Part shown: one piece after another, positions 18,838-27,216 of the stretch | How positions within the stretch are numbered: position 1 is the first letter of the stretch | How the letters are laid out: each line of letters starts with the position of its first letter | Assembly (NCBI GenBank): GCA_009691845.1 | Contig: SIAJ01000031.1 | Location: forward strand, 1-54,448 | DNA from: Gemmataceae bacterium | GTDB taxonomy: Bacteria > Planctomycetota > Planctomycetia > Gemmatales > Gemmataceae | Reading direction: 5' to 3' | DNA: 54,448 nucleotides | Notes under the pieces: model-generated | Told to the model about the DNA's origin: nothing | Databases searched by the model: none | The model's input: the letters and a program-made list of their open reading frames with translations, nothing else | Position numbers and translations under genes: made by a program

Positions 18838-19653
18838 ATGCCTGAACTCCCCGAGGTCGAGACCGTCGCGCGTGATTTGCGTCCCCTGCTGGTTGGACGA
18901 TCCCTCCTGAGCATTCACCGCAGCAGGAAGCCTCTGCGGAATCAGTGGTCGAAGAAGTGTGAACCCATGCTTCTCGGCAGCAGGATCGAGGCCATCCACC
19001 GTCGCGGCAAGTGGCTGCTGCTCGAACTGGACCGAGGGCCATTCCTGATGGTGCATCTCGGCATGACCGGACAGTTCACGGTCGTTCTGCCGGGGACCGC
19101 GAAGGAGGATCACACGCATTTTGTGTTCCTGCTCGACGACCGTTCCGAACTGCGGTTCCGGGATATTCGCCGATTCGGTAGTATCACTTACTTCGCCGAC
19201 CGTGCGGGCTGGGAAGGGTATCTAGCGGATCGATTGGGACCTGAGCCCTGGGACTTGCCCGCTCAAGATTGGCAATCGGTATTGGCGAAGTCGAAACGAG
19301 CGCTGAAGGCCATCCTTCTCGATCAAACCATCATCGCGGGCGTTGGGAATATCTATGCGGACGAATCCTGTTTCGCGGCCGGGATTGACCCTCGCCGCAC
19401 TGGGCACAGCCTCGACGCGAAGGAAGGCTTACGACTGTTACAGTCCATCCGAGTCGTACTGAATCGGGCGATCAAATACCGAGGATCATCCATCCGAAAC
19501 TACGTCGGCGGCTCCGGATTGCGTGGCGGGTTTCAAAACGAGTTCGCCGCGTATGGCCGGACCGGAAAGCCGTGCCTCAAGTGCGAGGTCCCCATCGAAT
19601 GTGTTCGCCTTGCCGGCCGTTCCACGCATTTTTGTCCACAGTGCCAAACCTGA
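18838..19653 (+). CDS. mutM: Formamidopyrimidine-DNA glycosylase (Fpg/MutM)
   Basis: 271 residues from the ATG at 18838, chosen because it gives the invariant MPELPEVE: P1 of the mature protein forms the Schiff base and E2 is catalytic. Further marks are GKWLLLEL, HLGMTGQF, RDIRRFG, the helix-two-turn-helix GVGNIYADESCFAAGI with the conserved Asn, and a C-terminal zinc finger (CLKC...CPQC). It removes oxidised purines such as 8-oxoguanine and cuts the abasic site. A longer upstream frame would run through the palindrome and is not used. Confidence 0.96.
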   Translation: MPELPEVETVARDLRPLLVGRSLLSIHRSRKPLRNQWSKKCEPMLLGSRIEAIHRRGKWLLLELDRGPFLMVHLGMTGQFTVVLPGTAKEDHTHFVFLLDDRSELRFRDIRRFGSITYFADRAGWEGYLADRLGPEPWDLPAQDWQSVLAKSKRALKAILLDQTIIAGVGNIYADESCFAAGIDPRRTGHSLDAKEGLRLLQSIRVVLNRAIKYRGSSIRNYVGGSGLRGGFQNEFAAYGRTGKPCLKCEVPIECVRLAGRSTHFCPQCQT

Positions 19654-19738
19654 AAGAGGGGACAGGGCGCAGGAGACAGGAAACAGCAGACAAACCGCTG
19701 ACTCCTAATTCCTGACTCCTGACTCCTGGCCCCTGAAT

Positions 19739-21427
19739 ATGTCCTACCGTGCCTTCAAACGATTGCTGGGCGAAACCGACCTGGAGCGGAAGTGCCGCTT
19801 CCTGCTCGGGGGTGGCATTCTGATATTGATGACGTTGTCGTTTTGGGGCTACGCCCGGCAGACGGAAGGCCTGGCTTACGATCAGATGGTAACCTCGGGT
19901 CGGCTACTGGTTCCTCCCATCCTGGCCCGCGAGCATCTGGAGAGCGATCGCCGGGACGCGATCAACTCTTTTCAGCGGCAATCTGAAACCACCTGGCCCG
20001 ATGCCTTGAGCGAATACCGATACAAGGTGCTCAAGCTGGACGCGCGTCAGCCGGAACAGAAGCCAGAGGGAGACGAAGTCAGCGTCGTGAATCGGCTGGC
20101 GGCAAATCCCGAACTCCCGGAAGAAACGGCCATTCAGTCCGCGCAGGGCGTGTTTCATTACTACGGTGTGATTCGGGCTCAGGCTTCGTGCATCGACTGC
20201 CACAATCGTCTACCTGCGGCCGCCCAAGCCTTGGCACCCCTCAAGGAAGGGGACATGATGGCCGTGGTGAAAGTCACGTTGTCAACCAAGTCGATCGAGA
20301 CGGGTGCCCATATCAACCGGGCCCTGCTGCTGTCGTTCGCCATCATGACCGCCATCCTCATCATGTCCGGCAGTTACCTCATCATCCGCTACGTGGTCGT
20401 GAAGCCGGTCAAACACTTGAAGGCGGTCTCGGACGCGATCGTGGCCGGCCAACTCAATGTCCGATCCGAGATTCACACGGGGGACGAGTTCGAGGACTTG
20501 AGTGATGCGTTCAACCGCATGGTTCGCCACTTGATGGATGCCGAGGAAGGCCAGCGGAAGCTGAACGAGGACCTGGATCGCCGGCTGGACGAGCTGGCTC
20601 GAGCGAATATGGCCCTCTTCGAGTCCGATAAGGCAAAGGGGGACTTTCTCTCGACGGTGAGCCATGAGCTGCGGACACCGCTAAATGGGATTATCGGGTT
20701 CAGCGACGTGCTTCTCTCGGCCGCGAGTCCGCTGAACGAGAGACAGGCTCGCTGGGTGGTGAACATCAAGACGAGCGGCCAGCAGCTCTTGAGTTTGATC
20801 AACGACATCCTCGATCTCGCCCGGATCGAGGCCGGACGGATGCAGCTTCGGCCAGAAGAGTTCCATGCCGCCCAGTTTTGCGATGGGCTGTTGCCCGTTT
20901 TCCGAATCCCGGCTGAAAAGAAGCACATCGACTTGCGCGTTCAGTACGACCCGAAATTGCAAACCATTCGGCAGGACGCGGGGAAGGTGCGTCAGATTTT
21001 GACGAATCTGCTCTCCAATGCCATCAAGTTCACCCCGGAGCGAGGGCGCGTCACGCTGCGTGTGAGCCTTGCGGGTGACGATTGCCTGTTTACTGTCGAA
21101 GATACCGGCGTCGGTATCGCACCCGACGAGCAGGACAAGATCTTCGAGAAGTTCCGCCAGTCCGGTCGCAGCACCTTGACCAGGGAGCACGAAGGGTCCG
21201 GTTTGGGTCTGTCGATTGTCCGGGAGTTGTGCGTTCTTCTGGGCGGCGAGGTCACTCTGAAAAGCGACCTTGGGCGCGGAAGCACTTTCACTGTCCGAAT
21301 TCCGCGTATCGCCAATATTCCAGGCCAGGCCGAGGCTCGACGCGGAGAGAACGACTCGAGTAGTACGCTGAAACGGCTTTCATCGGCGGAACTCGCCCGA
21401 CCTGTACCGCCAGCTGGAGAGAGTTGA
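19739..21427 (+). CDS. Membrane histidine kinase with Tll0287-like (DUF3365) c-type haem sensor domain
   Basis: 562 residues. Domain order: TM1 (about 21-37), a periplasmic domain (38-193) ending with A-S-C-I-D-C-H at 150-155, TM2 (195-217), HAMP (218-270), coiled linker, HisKA with H309 in SHELRTPLNG, and HATPase_c with NLLSNAIKF, DTGVGIA and GSGLGLSI. A single CxxCH in a periplasmic domain of this layout is the mark of Tll0287-like sensors, which bind haem c and are thought to respond to redox state or gas. No response regulator is adjacent, so it is an orphan kinase here. The upstream 60 bp hold a degenerate repeat of ACTCCTG units. Confidence 0.92.
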   Translation: MSYRAFKRLLGETDLERKCRFLLGGGILILMTLSFWGYARQTEGLAYDQMVTSGRLLVPPILAREHLESDRRDAINSFQRQSETTWPDALSEYRYKVLKLDARQPEQKPEGDEVSVVNRLAANPELPEETAIQSAQGVFHYYGVIRAQASCIDCHNRLPAAAQALAPLKEGDMMAVVKVTLSTKSIETGAHINRALLLSFAIMTAILIMSGSYLIIRYVVVKPVKHLKAVSDAIVAGQLNVRSEIHTGDEFEDLSDAFNRMVRHLMDAEEGQRKLNEDLDRRLDELARANMALFESDKAKGDFLSTVSHELRTPLNGIIGFSDVLLSAASPLNERQARWVVNIKTSGQQLLSLINDILDLARIEAGRMQLRPEEFHAAQFCDGLLPVFRIPAEKKHIDLRVQYDPKLQTIRQDAGKVRQILTNLLSNAIKFTPERGRVTLRVSLAGDDCLFTVEDTGVGIAPDEQDKIFEKFRQSGRSTLTREHEGSGLGLSIVRELCVLLGGEVTLKSDLGRGSTFTVRIPRIANIPGQAEARRGENDSSSTLKRLSSAELARPVPPAGES

Positions 21428-21945
21428 TGTGCCGCAAGGGGCAAGCAGCAGAGCGATCAAGGCTAATCCACGTGGAAGTCGCGATGGTCCGCTAATGTTG
21501 GCACCTGGCAGCATGAGTCGGACTCTCCAAAATCAAAAAATCTTTTGGCGATGCAGCCGGTGCGTTGGTTGTTGCGGTCCTCATCCATTCGCTTGTCGTC
21601 ATTCGCGCGGCTGGCGCAACGTTCCTGAAAAGGCGGCGCATCGGACGATCCACGAACGATTTGCTTCAACCGACCTATCAAACCGTCGATGGAAGTAGGA
21701 GTGAAACTTGCAGTCTCCCCAAGGATCGGGATTGAGAATTGTCAGCTGCCGGTGAGGCAATCTTCGGATGTCGGAAGACGATCCGGCGAGAGATGCCAGC
21801 ACTTGGCGCTACAATAGGACTGCCCGACCAAGGGAGGGGACGCGTGAACACCTTTCGACGCTTGCGTGGGTTGATTCTGCCATACCCCGAATTAGACTGG
21901 AACTTGATAGAGGGCTTTGCCCCTATCGGGGGAGCAGATTGCACC
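21428..21945. other. Intergenic, no supported gene
   Basis: 518 bp between the histidine kinase and the FlgM-like gene. Several open frames cross it, including one of about 60 codons near 21537-21720 with a hydrophobic stretch, but none has a start with a ribosome site or a known motif. A ribosome site GGGGGAG (about 21928-21934) serves the next gene. Confidence 0.45.
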
Positions 21946-22197
21946 ATGAGTAAACCCAATCCCCGCCGTGTTCGCCCGTCGAGCCTGCGAATCGCAACGG
22001 GGCGTCCCACTCTTAAGCGTGCAGTTCCAGAACGCCTGATCGAGGCACGCAACATGAAGACGCTTTCAGCCGAATCGGATGTCCGGCAGGAACTCGTCCG
22101 CCGTGTCCGCCAGCAGATTTTGGCCGGCACCTACGACACACCAGAGAAGTTCGAGGCCGCACTCGATCGCATGTCCAATCACTTCGATCGCGATTGA
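21946..22197 (+). CDS. Small FlgM-like (anti-sigma-28-like) protein
   Basis: 83 residues. The start at 21946 has GGGGGAG about 12 nt upstream; a longer frame from 21739 lacks a good site. The N-terminal 35 residues are basic and probably disordered. Residues ~40-80 read VRQELVRRVRQQILAGTY, then DTPEKFEAALDRM, which matches the pattern of the FlgM C-terminal helices (xVxxIRxxIxxGxYxxxxEKxAxxLL). In flagellar systems FlgM holds sigma-28 inactive. No flagellar gene or sigma factor is nearby, so partner and role are open. The family resemblance is by eye. Confidence 0.65.
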   Translation: MSKPNPRRVRPSSLRIATGRPTLKRAVPERLIEARNMKTLSAESDVRQELVRRVRQQILAGTYDTPEKFEAALDRMSNHFDRD

Positions 22198-22205
22198 ACC
22201 GCAGG

Positions 22206-22242
22206 CATCGTAGTCGGCACACGGAGTGTGCGGACTACGATG
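22206..22242. repeat. 17-bp inverted repeat, family B copy 1
   Basis: The arms 22206-22222 and 22226-22242 pair with one mismatch and a 3-bp loop. The core GTAGTCGGCACACGGAGTGT recurs, on the other strand, at 41969-41994. It begins 9 bp after the FlgM-like stop codon. No T-run follows. Confidence 0.85.
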
Positions 22243-22371
22243 AGGTACTTCTCCGCAACTTCCAGAAAAGTTCCCAGTCAAGAATCTAACTCCCCGGCCC
22301 CCTTCCCGATGCGGCAAGGGGAGTAGAGGGCGTGAACCAATCGGCGGGTATTTCTCGATGATTTGACTACA

Positions 22372-22929
22372 ATGAATGTTGAAGAAGTGAAACTACTTCA
22401 CGCCGCGGACCAGCGTGACCAGGGTTTCGGGAGCAGCATCGTGTCTTTGCCGGCCGTTCAAATTACTCAATCGCCCGTTGAAAAATTCCGTGAATACTTG
22501 GTCAGTCGTGCCACGCCCCAGCGGTTTACCGACCAACAACGCGATCTGGTCGAGCAGGTCTTCTCGCACCATAGCCACTTCGATGCCGATCAACTGGGCA
22601 AGGACCTCGAGGATGCCGGGCTCAACGTCAGCCGGGCCACCGTTTATCGGACACTGACGAAACTCGTCGATGCCGGCATGCTTCGCAAGCTGGAGGTTGG
22701 AACCAAAACCTACTACGAACACGATTACGGCTACCCGCAGCACGAGCATCTGGTTTGCGGTGTCTGCGAGAAGATGATCGAGTTTCAGCACCCGGCCATC
22801 GAGGCCGCCATCGAGGAGATTAGCCGGCAGAACCAGTTCCAGATGATCGGGCACACGCTCATCATTCGCGGGACCTGCGTCGACTGCAATCGCGCCCGAG
22901 CAGCCAATCGCCGGCTGGACCTCATCTAA
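22372..22929 (+). CDS. Fur-family metal-dependent repressor
   Basis: 185 residues. The winged helix includes RFTDQQRDLVEQVF and the recognition helix NVSRATVYRTLTKLVDAGML. The dimerisation half has HEHLVCGVC and a second CxxC pair (CVDC), the structural zinc site. Metal-sensing His residues are in YYEHDYGYPQHEH. The family includes Fur, Zur and PerR; the specific metal cannot be fixed by eye. The N-terminus is ~35 residues longer than usual; a GTG at 22441 would give a normal-length protein. The peroxiredoxin gene is 7.5 kb away, so no local target is evident. The 3' end overlaps the convergent membrane protein gene by 8 bp. Confidence 0.92.
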   Translation: MNVEEVKLLHAADQRDQGFGSSIVSLPAVQITQSPVEKFREYLVSRATPQRFTDQQRDLVEQVFSHHSHFDADQLGKDLEDAGLNVSRATVYRTLTKLVDAGMLRKLEVGTKTYYEHDYGYPQHEHLVCGVCEKMIEFQHPAIEAAIEEISRQNQFQMIGHTLIIRGTCVDCNRARAANRRLDLI

Positions 22930-24367
22930 TTGGAACGAATACGACCGCGACTTCGTCTTCGTGTGCCACGCGCCAGCGGTTGCCTGCCTGCCGCAATTTT
23001 TCGAGCAAAGCCAACTTCATCTCAACCGGCACGAGCAGTACGCCTGCTGCGAGCAGATCGGGGTCCGCGTCCCAGCCGATGCCGTTCCAGGTGTCGAACG
23101 CTCGTTGTAAGCGTTCTTCCCCGTACAAATTGGTCCGCCCATCCATGCCGACGGGGTATTCCGGCAGAGACCAAATCAGGTAGCCACCCCAGTTGAAGTG
23201 ATTGAAGATTGGCCCAGGAGGACGATACTCCCGAAGGTACGTGACTGCCCCAACCGGATATTGCTCGCGATGGACACGATCCGCCCCACGATCCACTCCC
23301 GGCCCCAGATGCCAGACAACCCGTGCCAGAAGAAGCGCCAAGAGAACGGCCGCGATCAGACCTCGAAGAGGAAGGGCCTGTGGATCCTGGACTCGTCGGC
23401 AACGCGTAATCACGACTGCCGCAACAATCGACCCGAACCAGATGTCCCGCTGCATTCGCAGGCTCAGTACGGCCGCAATGATGAGAAGGGCTGTCTCAAA
23501 GAGCGGGAATCGTGCCCGAACACTCTCGTAACCCGCCCAAAGCAGGAGGGCCAGTAATGCCCAATTCCACCAAAACTGTAAGTCCGGCGGTGCGAGTTCC
23601 CGAACGACACGGAGGGCCCCAGTCTGCGTGGCGTACTCCCACACGACCACATAAAGGCGTACATGATACGGGTTGAAAAACGTCGCCAAGAAACAGGCAG
23701 TGAGTAGCGCAAGCCAGGGTAGGGTGGGTGGAGTCTTTGGAACCCACCCTACATGACCACGCATTCGTTCCACAATCCCTACACACAGCCCAAGCCCCAT
23801 CACACCAAAGCCCAGCACGAACTGAATGTGCAAGTTCGCCCAGAGGGCATAGGCCGGGACGAGCCACCAGAATTTCCAGGCCGGTTGACCCGATCGCCAT
23901 TCCAGCGTGGCATGAAGTGTCAGTGTCGTCAGCACGATCGTGTAGTGCCAGGGACGCTCCAGCATCATCGGCACGAGAGTCAACGTGACCAGTGCCAACG
24001 CGGCCAGGACAATTCGACTTCCCCCGGATTGCCGGAGCACGAACCAGGCGACCGTGAGGAACGTCAACGAATCGAGCAGATGCCGAAAGGCGATGACACC
24101 GGGAAGCCCCGCGAGTTGGTGCGACGCGTACAGTGCAATCTCAGGCAACCAACTGTAGGCAACCCAGGGAATGTGCTCGTCCTGGCCGATGCGAGAGAAT
24201 GGATCTTCTGTTGGAACGTCTCGATGTTCGACGACATACTTCCCGACAGCCAGGTGCCACCAGGTATCCTCATCCATTCGAGGCTGGAGAGCATTACCCG
24301 CCGGGAACAAGGCGAGCAGAAACACAACGAACAGAGCGCGTTGCCGTGGGGTAATCGATTGCGACAT
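22922..24367 (-). CDS. Polytopic membrane protein, GT-C-like
   Basis: 481 residues from the ATG at 24367. About ten hydrophobic helices are visible. Just after the first helix is RMDEDTWWHLAVGKYVVEH, then PWVAYSWLPEIALY. A DxxWHL motif in the first outward loop followed by the WL-E-xxx-Y segment is typical of membrane glycosyltransferase-like (GT-C) proteins, where the Asp is catalytic. The C-terminal soluble part has FNHFNWGGYLIW and GMDGRTNLYG, seen in related proteins of unknown function. A palindrome (23719-23752) encodes GWVPKTPPTLP in a loop between helices. Another repeat lies directly upstream of the start. Substrate unknown. Confidence 0.82.
   Translation of the reverse strand: MSQSITPRQRALFVVFLLALFPAGNALQPRMDEDTWWHLAVGKYVVEHRDVPTEDPFSRIGQDEHIPWVAYSWLPEIALYASHQLAGLPGVIAFRHLLDSLTFLTVAWFVLRQSGGSRIVLAALALVTLTLVPMMLERPWHYTIVLTTLTLHATLEWRSGQPAWKFWWLVPAYALWANLHIQFVLGFGVMGLGLCVGIVERMRGHVGWVPKTPPTLPWLALLTACFLATFFNPYHVRLYVVVWEYATQTGALRVVRELAPPDLQFWWNWALLALLLWAGYESVRARFPLFETALLIIAAVLSLRMQRDIWFGSIVAAVVITRCRRVQDPQALPLRGLIAAVLLALLLARVVWHLGPGVDRGADRVHREQYPVGAVTYLREYRPPGPIFNHFNWGGYLIWSLPEYPVGMDGRTNLYGEERLQRAFDTWNGIGWDADPDLLAAGVLLVPVEMKLALLEKLRQAGNRWRVAHEDEVAVVFVPIR
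23719..23752. repeat. 11-bp inverted repeat inside a membrane protein gene, family C copy 1
   Basis: GTAGGGTGGGT (23719-23729) pairs perfectly with ACCCACCCTAC (23742-23752). A related copy is at 41256-41288, in the other membrane protein gene, read in the same frame at its end (PTL). It encodes a Pro-rich loop between transmembrane helices. Confidence 0.85.
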
Positions 24368-24708
24368 GAGGTGGAGCCTGAAGCGTAAGCGTAACGAATT
24401 CAACCGAGAATGGCACGTCGCGACTTGACTCCTTCGCTTGCATTTTTTGAAGCGGCGTTACGCAGATTGTTCTCGCCCCGATTCTAACGCTGAAAGCGTT
24501 GCACAATACAGCCCAGGGTCGACGCGAAGCGGCGCACCCTGTGGATCGCTTCAGGCTCTATCGCTTGTACGGATCGAAGCGGTCGATTCGCACAGTCTAT
24601 TGCAGGAATGCGGGAATGGTTCGAACTTTTTGGGGGAAACGAATGGAAGGGCAGATTCAAAAAACGGGCTCGAACGCATGAGTTCGAGTCCGCACTTCTG
24701 TACCCAGC
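24368..24708. other. Intergenic with degenerate repeats
   Basis: 340 bp between the membrane protein start and the lipoprotein end. A GAGCCTGAAGCGTAAGCG segment at 24374-24391 resembles the arm of the palindrome at 41051-41143. A second small palindrome lies at 24512-24544. No gene is supported. Confidence 0.5.
24512..24544. repeat. Short palindrome, CCAGGGT...ACCCTG type
   Basis: CCCAGGGT and ACCCTGTGG flank a GC-rich centre containing CGACGCGAAGCGGCG. The stem is short and imperfect. I list it because it resembles the other dispersed palindromes in composition and placement. Confidence 0.45.
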
Positions 24709-25122
24709 TTACTTCTTCAATTCAAGATCCACGACGGCGTCACCAGACTTGATCGTCGTTCGTAGATCGGTGCTGTCCTTATCAGCATAGCGATCAGGAG
24801 TGATTCGTTTCGGAGCCTTAGGGGCCATCAGTCTACCTTGCGCATCCCTCTTCTCCGCCTCGAGTGGTTCGAAGGACTCGACAGTGATGACATACTCTCC
24901 TGGCGGCAACGATTTCGAGGTGCCGACTGAAATCTGATACCGCCCGTCAGAGCCGATGCTGCCAATACCAGCAGGCCCTTGTCCCACGGGATGAAATGTG
25001 GCCGTGCCCGACGTCAGGGGGTTGCCATCGAAGGTAATCTTGCCCGATACCGAACTGCTACTGCTACAGCCAACGAAGAGAGAGAGGGCGACGAAAGTAG
25101 CCGCCCGAAGTCGAATGCTCAC
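24709..25122 (-). CDS. Small secreted lipoprotein with transthyretin-like fold
   Basis: 137 residues from the GTG at 25122, with GGAG 9 nt upstream; a TTG at 25146 overlapping the pseudopilin stop (TTGA) is the alternative. A signal peptide ends in a lipobox (LSLFVGC), so the Cys should be lipidated. The mature part has GKITFDGNPLTSGTATFHP and GRYQI...LPPGEYVITV, the pattern of the carboxypeptidase-regulatory-like / transthyretin-like beta-sandwich found in many planctomycete lipoproteins. Function unknown. It follows the DUF1559 gene with almost no gap, a pairing common in planctomycetes (from memory). Confidence 0.85.
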   Translation of the reverse strand: MSIRLRAATFVALSLFVGCSSSSSVSGKITFDGNPLTSGTATFHPVGQGPAGIGSIGSDGRYQISVGTSKSLPPGEYVITVESFEPLEAEKRDAQGRLMAPKAPKRITPDRYADKDSTDLRTTIKSGDAVVDLELKK

Positions 25123-25142
25123 GCGAATGCTCCGTTCGTTGT

Positions 25143-26066
25143 TCAAGGGATGGCTGGTATTTCGCCGCCGGACCTCGTGCAGGCACTGCGGTATGCGGTA
25201 AAGTCCATGTTCTGATTGATAAATTTCACCGAGCTGTCCGCTAACAAAAAGTTCGCTCCCGACCCATGGAAGCTTCGGAACGACATCGCGATCGGCCAGT
25301 TTCCTGGTTGGTTCGGGAAATTGTTGAGCGGGAAATGGCAGCTCGCGTAATCCCCGTTGGAATAATAGAGTGCAGAGTGTTGGTTCTGCTGGGGCACATC
25401 CTCGCCGACCATGAACGTATTCGCTGTACCGTCCGCGATTGAGGCGAGCGTCATCGGAACCTGGTAGTTGTTCCGAAAGAATATGCCCGTCGCCTGTGTA
25501 GTGTTGTGCGTATCCGGAGAACCGGTTCCCGCGCTGCCCATCCGTACGTCTCCAATCACGCCCTTGTAGCTAGTGACGGCCGTCGAAGTAGGACTCCACT
25601 GGTACTGATTTGTCATCGTCTTCGTAGATTTGCCGTCCGAAGGACAGCGAAACCCGGGGAGAACCGTGGTAGCGTAAGGTTGCATATTCGAACCATTCAG
25701 CGCGTTCGCAGAACCATTAAAGGGGGTCGTCCGCGTGGGCTCAAACTGCCGATAGAGATTGTCCTGTTCCATGAACGGAAGGCTCTCCAGAATCCAGCCG
25801 CGTCCAGTGAGAATTGTGCCGGCCGGAGGCGATCCCTCTCCCCAGGGACTGACGCTCGTGGGCAGATTGCCACGTGTATCGTGGTAATTATGAATCGCCA
25901 GACCGATCTGCTTCAGGTTGTTACTGCACTTCATTCGATTGGCTGCCTCACGGACCTTTTGGACCGCTGGGAGTAATAGTCCAATCAAGATCGCAATAAT
26001 GGCGATGACTACCAGCAACTCGATGAGCGTGAACGCCCGGATCGAGTCGCGCCGCTGTCGTAACAT
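25143..26066 (-). CDS. DUF1559 protein with type IV prepilin-like N-terminus
   Basis: 307 residues. The N-terminus RAFTLIELLVVIAIIAILIG is a type IV prepilin/pseudopilin leader with the F+1 site and E5, followed by LLLPAVQKVREAANRMKCSNNLKQIGLA. The DUF1559 body ends with the usual F-x-SxHGSGANFLLADSSVKFIN. Such proteins are very abundant in planctomycetes and probably form or decorate pseudopilus or surface structures; their role is not established. GGGAG precedes the ATG. The downstream lipoprotein overlaps or abuts it, so the two are likely co-expressed. Confidence 0.93.
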   Translation of the reverse strand: MLRQRRDSIRAFTLIELLVVIAIIAILIGLLLPAVQKVREAANRMKCSNNLKQIGLAIHNYHDTRGNLPTSVSPWGEGSPPAGTILTGRGWILESLPFMEQDNLYRQFEPTRTTPFNGSANALNGSNMQPYATTVLPGFRCPSDGKSTKTMTNQYQWSPTSTAVTSYKGVIGDVRMGSAGTGSPDTHNTTQATGIFFRNNYQVPMTLASIADGTANTFMVGEDVPQQNQHSALYYSNGDYASCHFPLNNFPNQPGNWPIAMSFRSFHGSGANFLLADSSVKFINQNMDFTAYRSACTRSGGEIPAIP

Positions 26067-26241
26067 ACCAAACTCCCGGGAAGAGGAAAAACGGGAAGAA
26101 CGAGTTCAATGAATTCGCGGATCTCTGGAGTGAAGGTTACTACATTTCGCTTATCGTACAAGCAGAAAGCCATTGTACTCCGCAAGTCGTTTGCATGGCA
26201 GGTGTCTACAACAATGCTTCTCCGATACTTCTGAGAACAAA

Positions 26242-27096
26242 GTGAAGAACACGGCCATCTTGCTCATCGACTGTCCGGACCGCAAAGGGATTGTCGCGGC
26301 CGTTGGCGAGTTTCTATATCGTCACGACGCCAATATCCTCCACGCCGACCAGCATCAGGATGCCGAACGCAGTCTGTTCTTGATGCGGGTCGAGTGGGAC
26401 CGTAAAGACTTCGCCCTGGAGCCCGGCGAATTCACCCGCAAGTTTGCTCCCCTGGCCGAGCGTTTCGCGATGCGCTGGCGGCTGGAAATCTCTTCGTTGC
26501 CGCATCGGATCGCCCTGTTCGTCTCCAAGTTCGATCATTGCCTGGTCGATCTGCTCTATCGCCAACAGAGCGGCGAGTTGCCCTGCGAAATCCCGCTGAT
26601 CGTCAGCAATCATCCGGCCGCGGAGCGCTGGGCCGACTTCTACAAGGTGCCGTTCCATGTCGTGCCCGTGGAAGGGGACAACAAGGTCGCGGCCGAGCGG
26701 AAGCAACTCGAACTGCTTCACGAGCACCAGATCGACCTGGTCGTGCTCGCACGGTACATGCAAGTCCTTTCGAAGGATTTTGTGGCCCGGTATCCCCGGC
26801 GAATCATCAACGTGCATCACTCGTTCTTGCCAGCCTTCATGGGCGCGAAGCCCTATCATCGAGCGTTCGAGCGTGGCGTGAAGCTCATTGGGGCGACCAG
26901 CCACTATGTGACCGAGGACCTGGACGAAGGCCCGATCATCGAGCAAGAAGTCGTCCGCGTGTCGCATCGCGATGGCCTGGAGGATTTATTGCAGAAGGGT
27001 CGCGACCTGGAAAAAATGGTGCTGTCGCGGGCGGTCCGCTGGCACATCGATCATCGGATCCTGGCCTACGCCCATAAGACGGTAGTGTTTGATTAA
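26242..27096 (+). CDS. purU: Formyltetrahydrofolate deformylase
   Basis: 284 residues from the GTG at 26242. An N-terminal ACT-type domain (LLIDCPDRKGIVAAVGEFLYRH) is followed by a formyltransferase fold with NVHHSFLPAFMGAKPYHRAF and TSHYVTEDLDEGPIIEQE. The catalytic Asn-His-Asp set of the GART/PurU family is seen as N..H..D. The ACT domain separates PurU from PurN. It hydrolyses 10-formyl-THF to THF and formate, balancing one-carbon pools. Neighbours give no pathway context. A longer frame from 26173 lacks a good start. Confidence 0.94.
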   Translation: MKNTAILLIDCPDRKGIVAAVGEFLYRHDANILHADQHQDAERSLFLMRVEWDRKDFALEPGEFTRKFAPLAERFAMRWRLEISSLPHRIALFVSKFDHCLVDLLYRQQSGELPCEIPLIVSNHPAAERWADFYKVPFHVVPVEGDNKVAAERKQLELLHEHQIDLVVLARYMQVLSKDFVARYPRRIINVHHSFLPAFMGAKPYHRAFERGVKLIGATSHYVTEDLDEGPIIEQEVVRVSHRDGLEDLLQKGRDLEKMVLSRAVRWHIDHRILAYAHKTVVFD

Positions 27097-27216
27097 CGCA
27101 GGAAAAAACGTGCCGCACAAATCCATAGGAACACTAATCTTCACGGATCCTCACTAATCTCTGCGAGTTGCCCGAATTTCATGCTCGAGTAGTGTGTTGA
27201 ATATGAGGGGTTGAAC

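Noticed and set aside
21537..21720. Open stretch with hydrophobic segment after the histidine kinase
   Set aside because: No start codon with a ribosome site and no family resemblance; likely chance.
22206..22242. Palindrome as an operator for the Fur-family protein
   Set aside because: Its sequence is GC-rich and unlike Fur or Zur boxes, and another copy lies at an unrelated gene junction.
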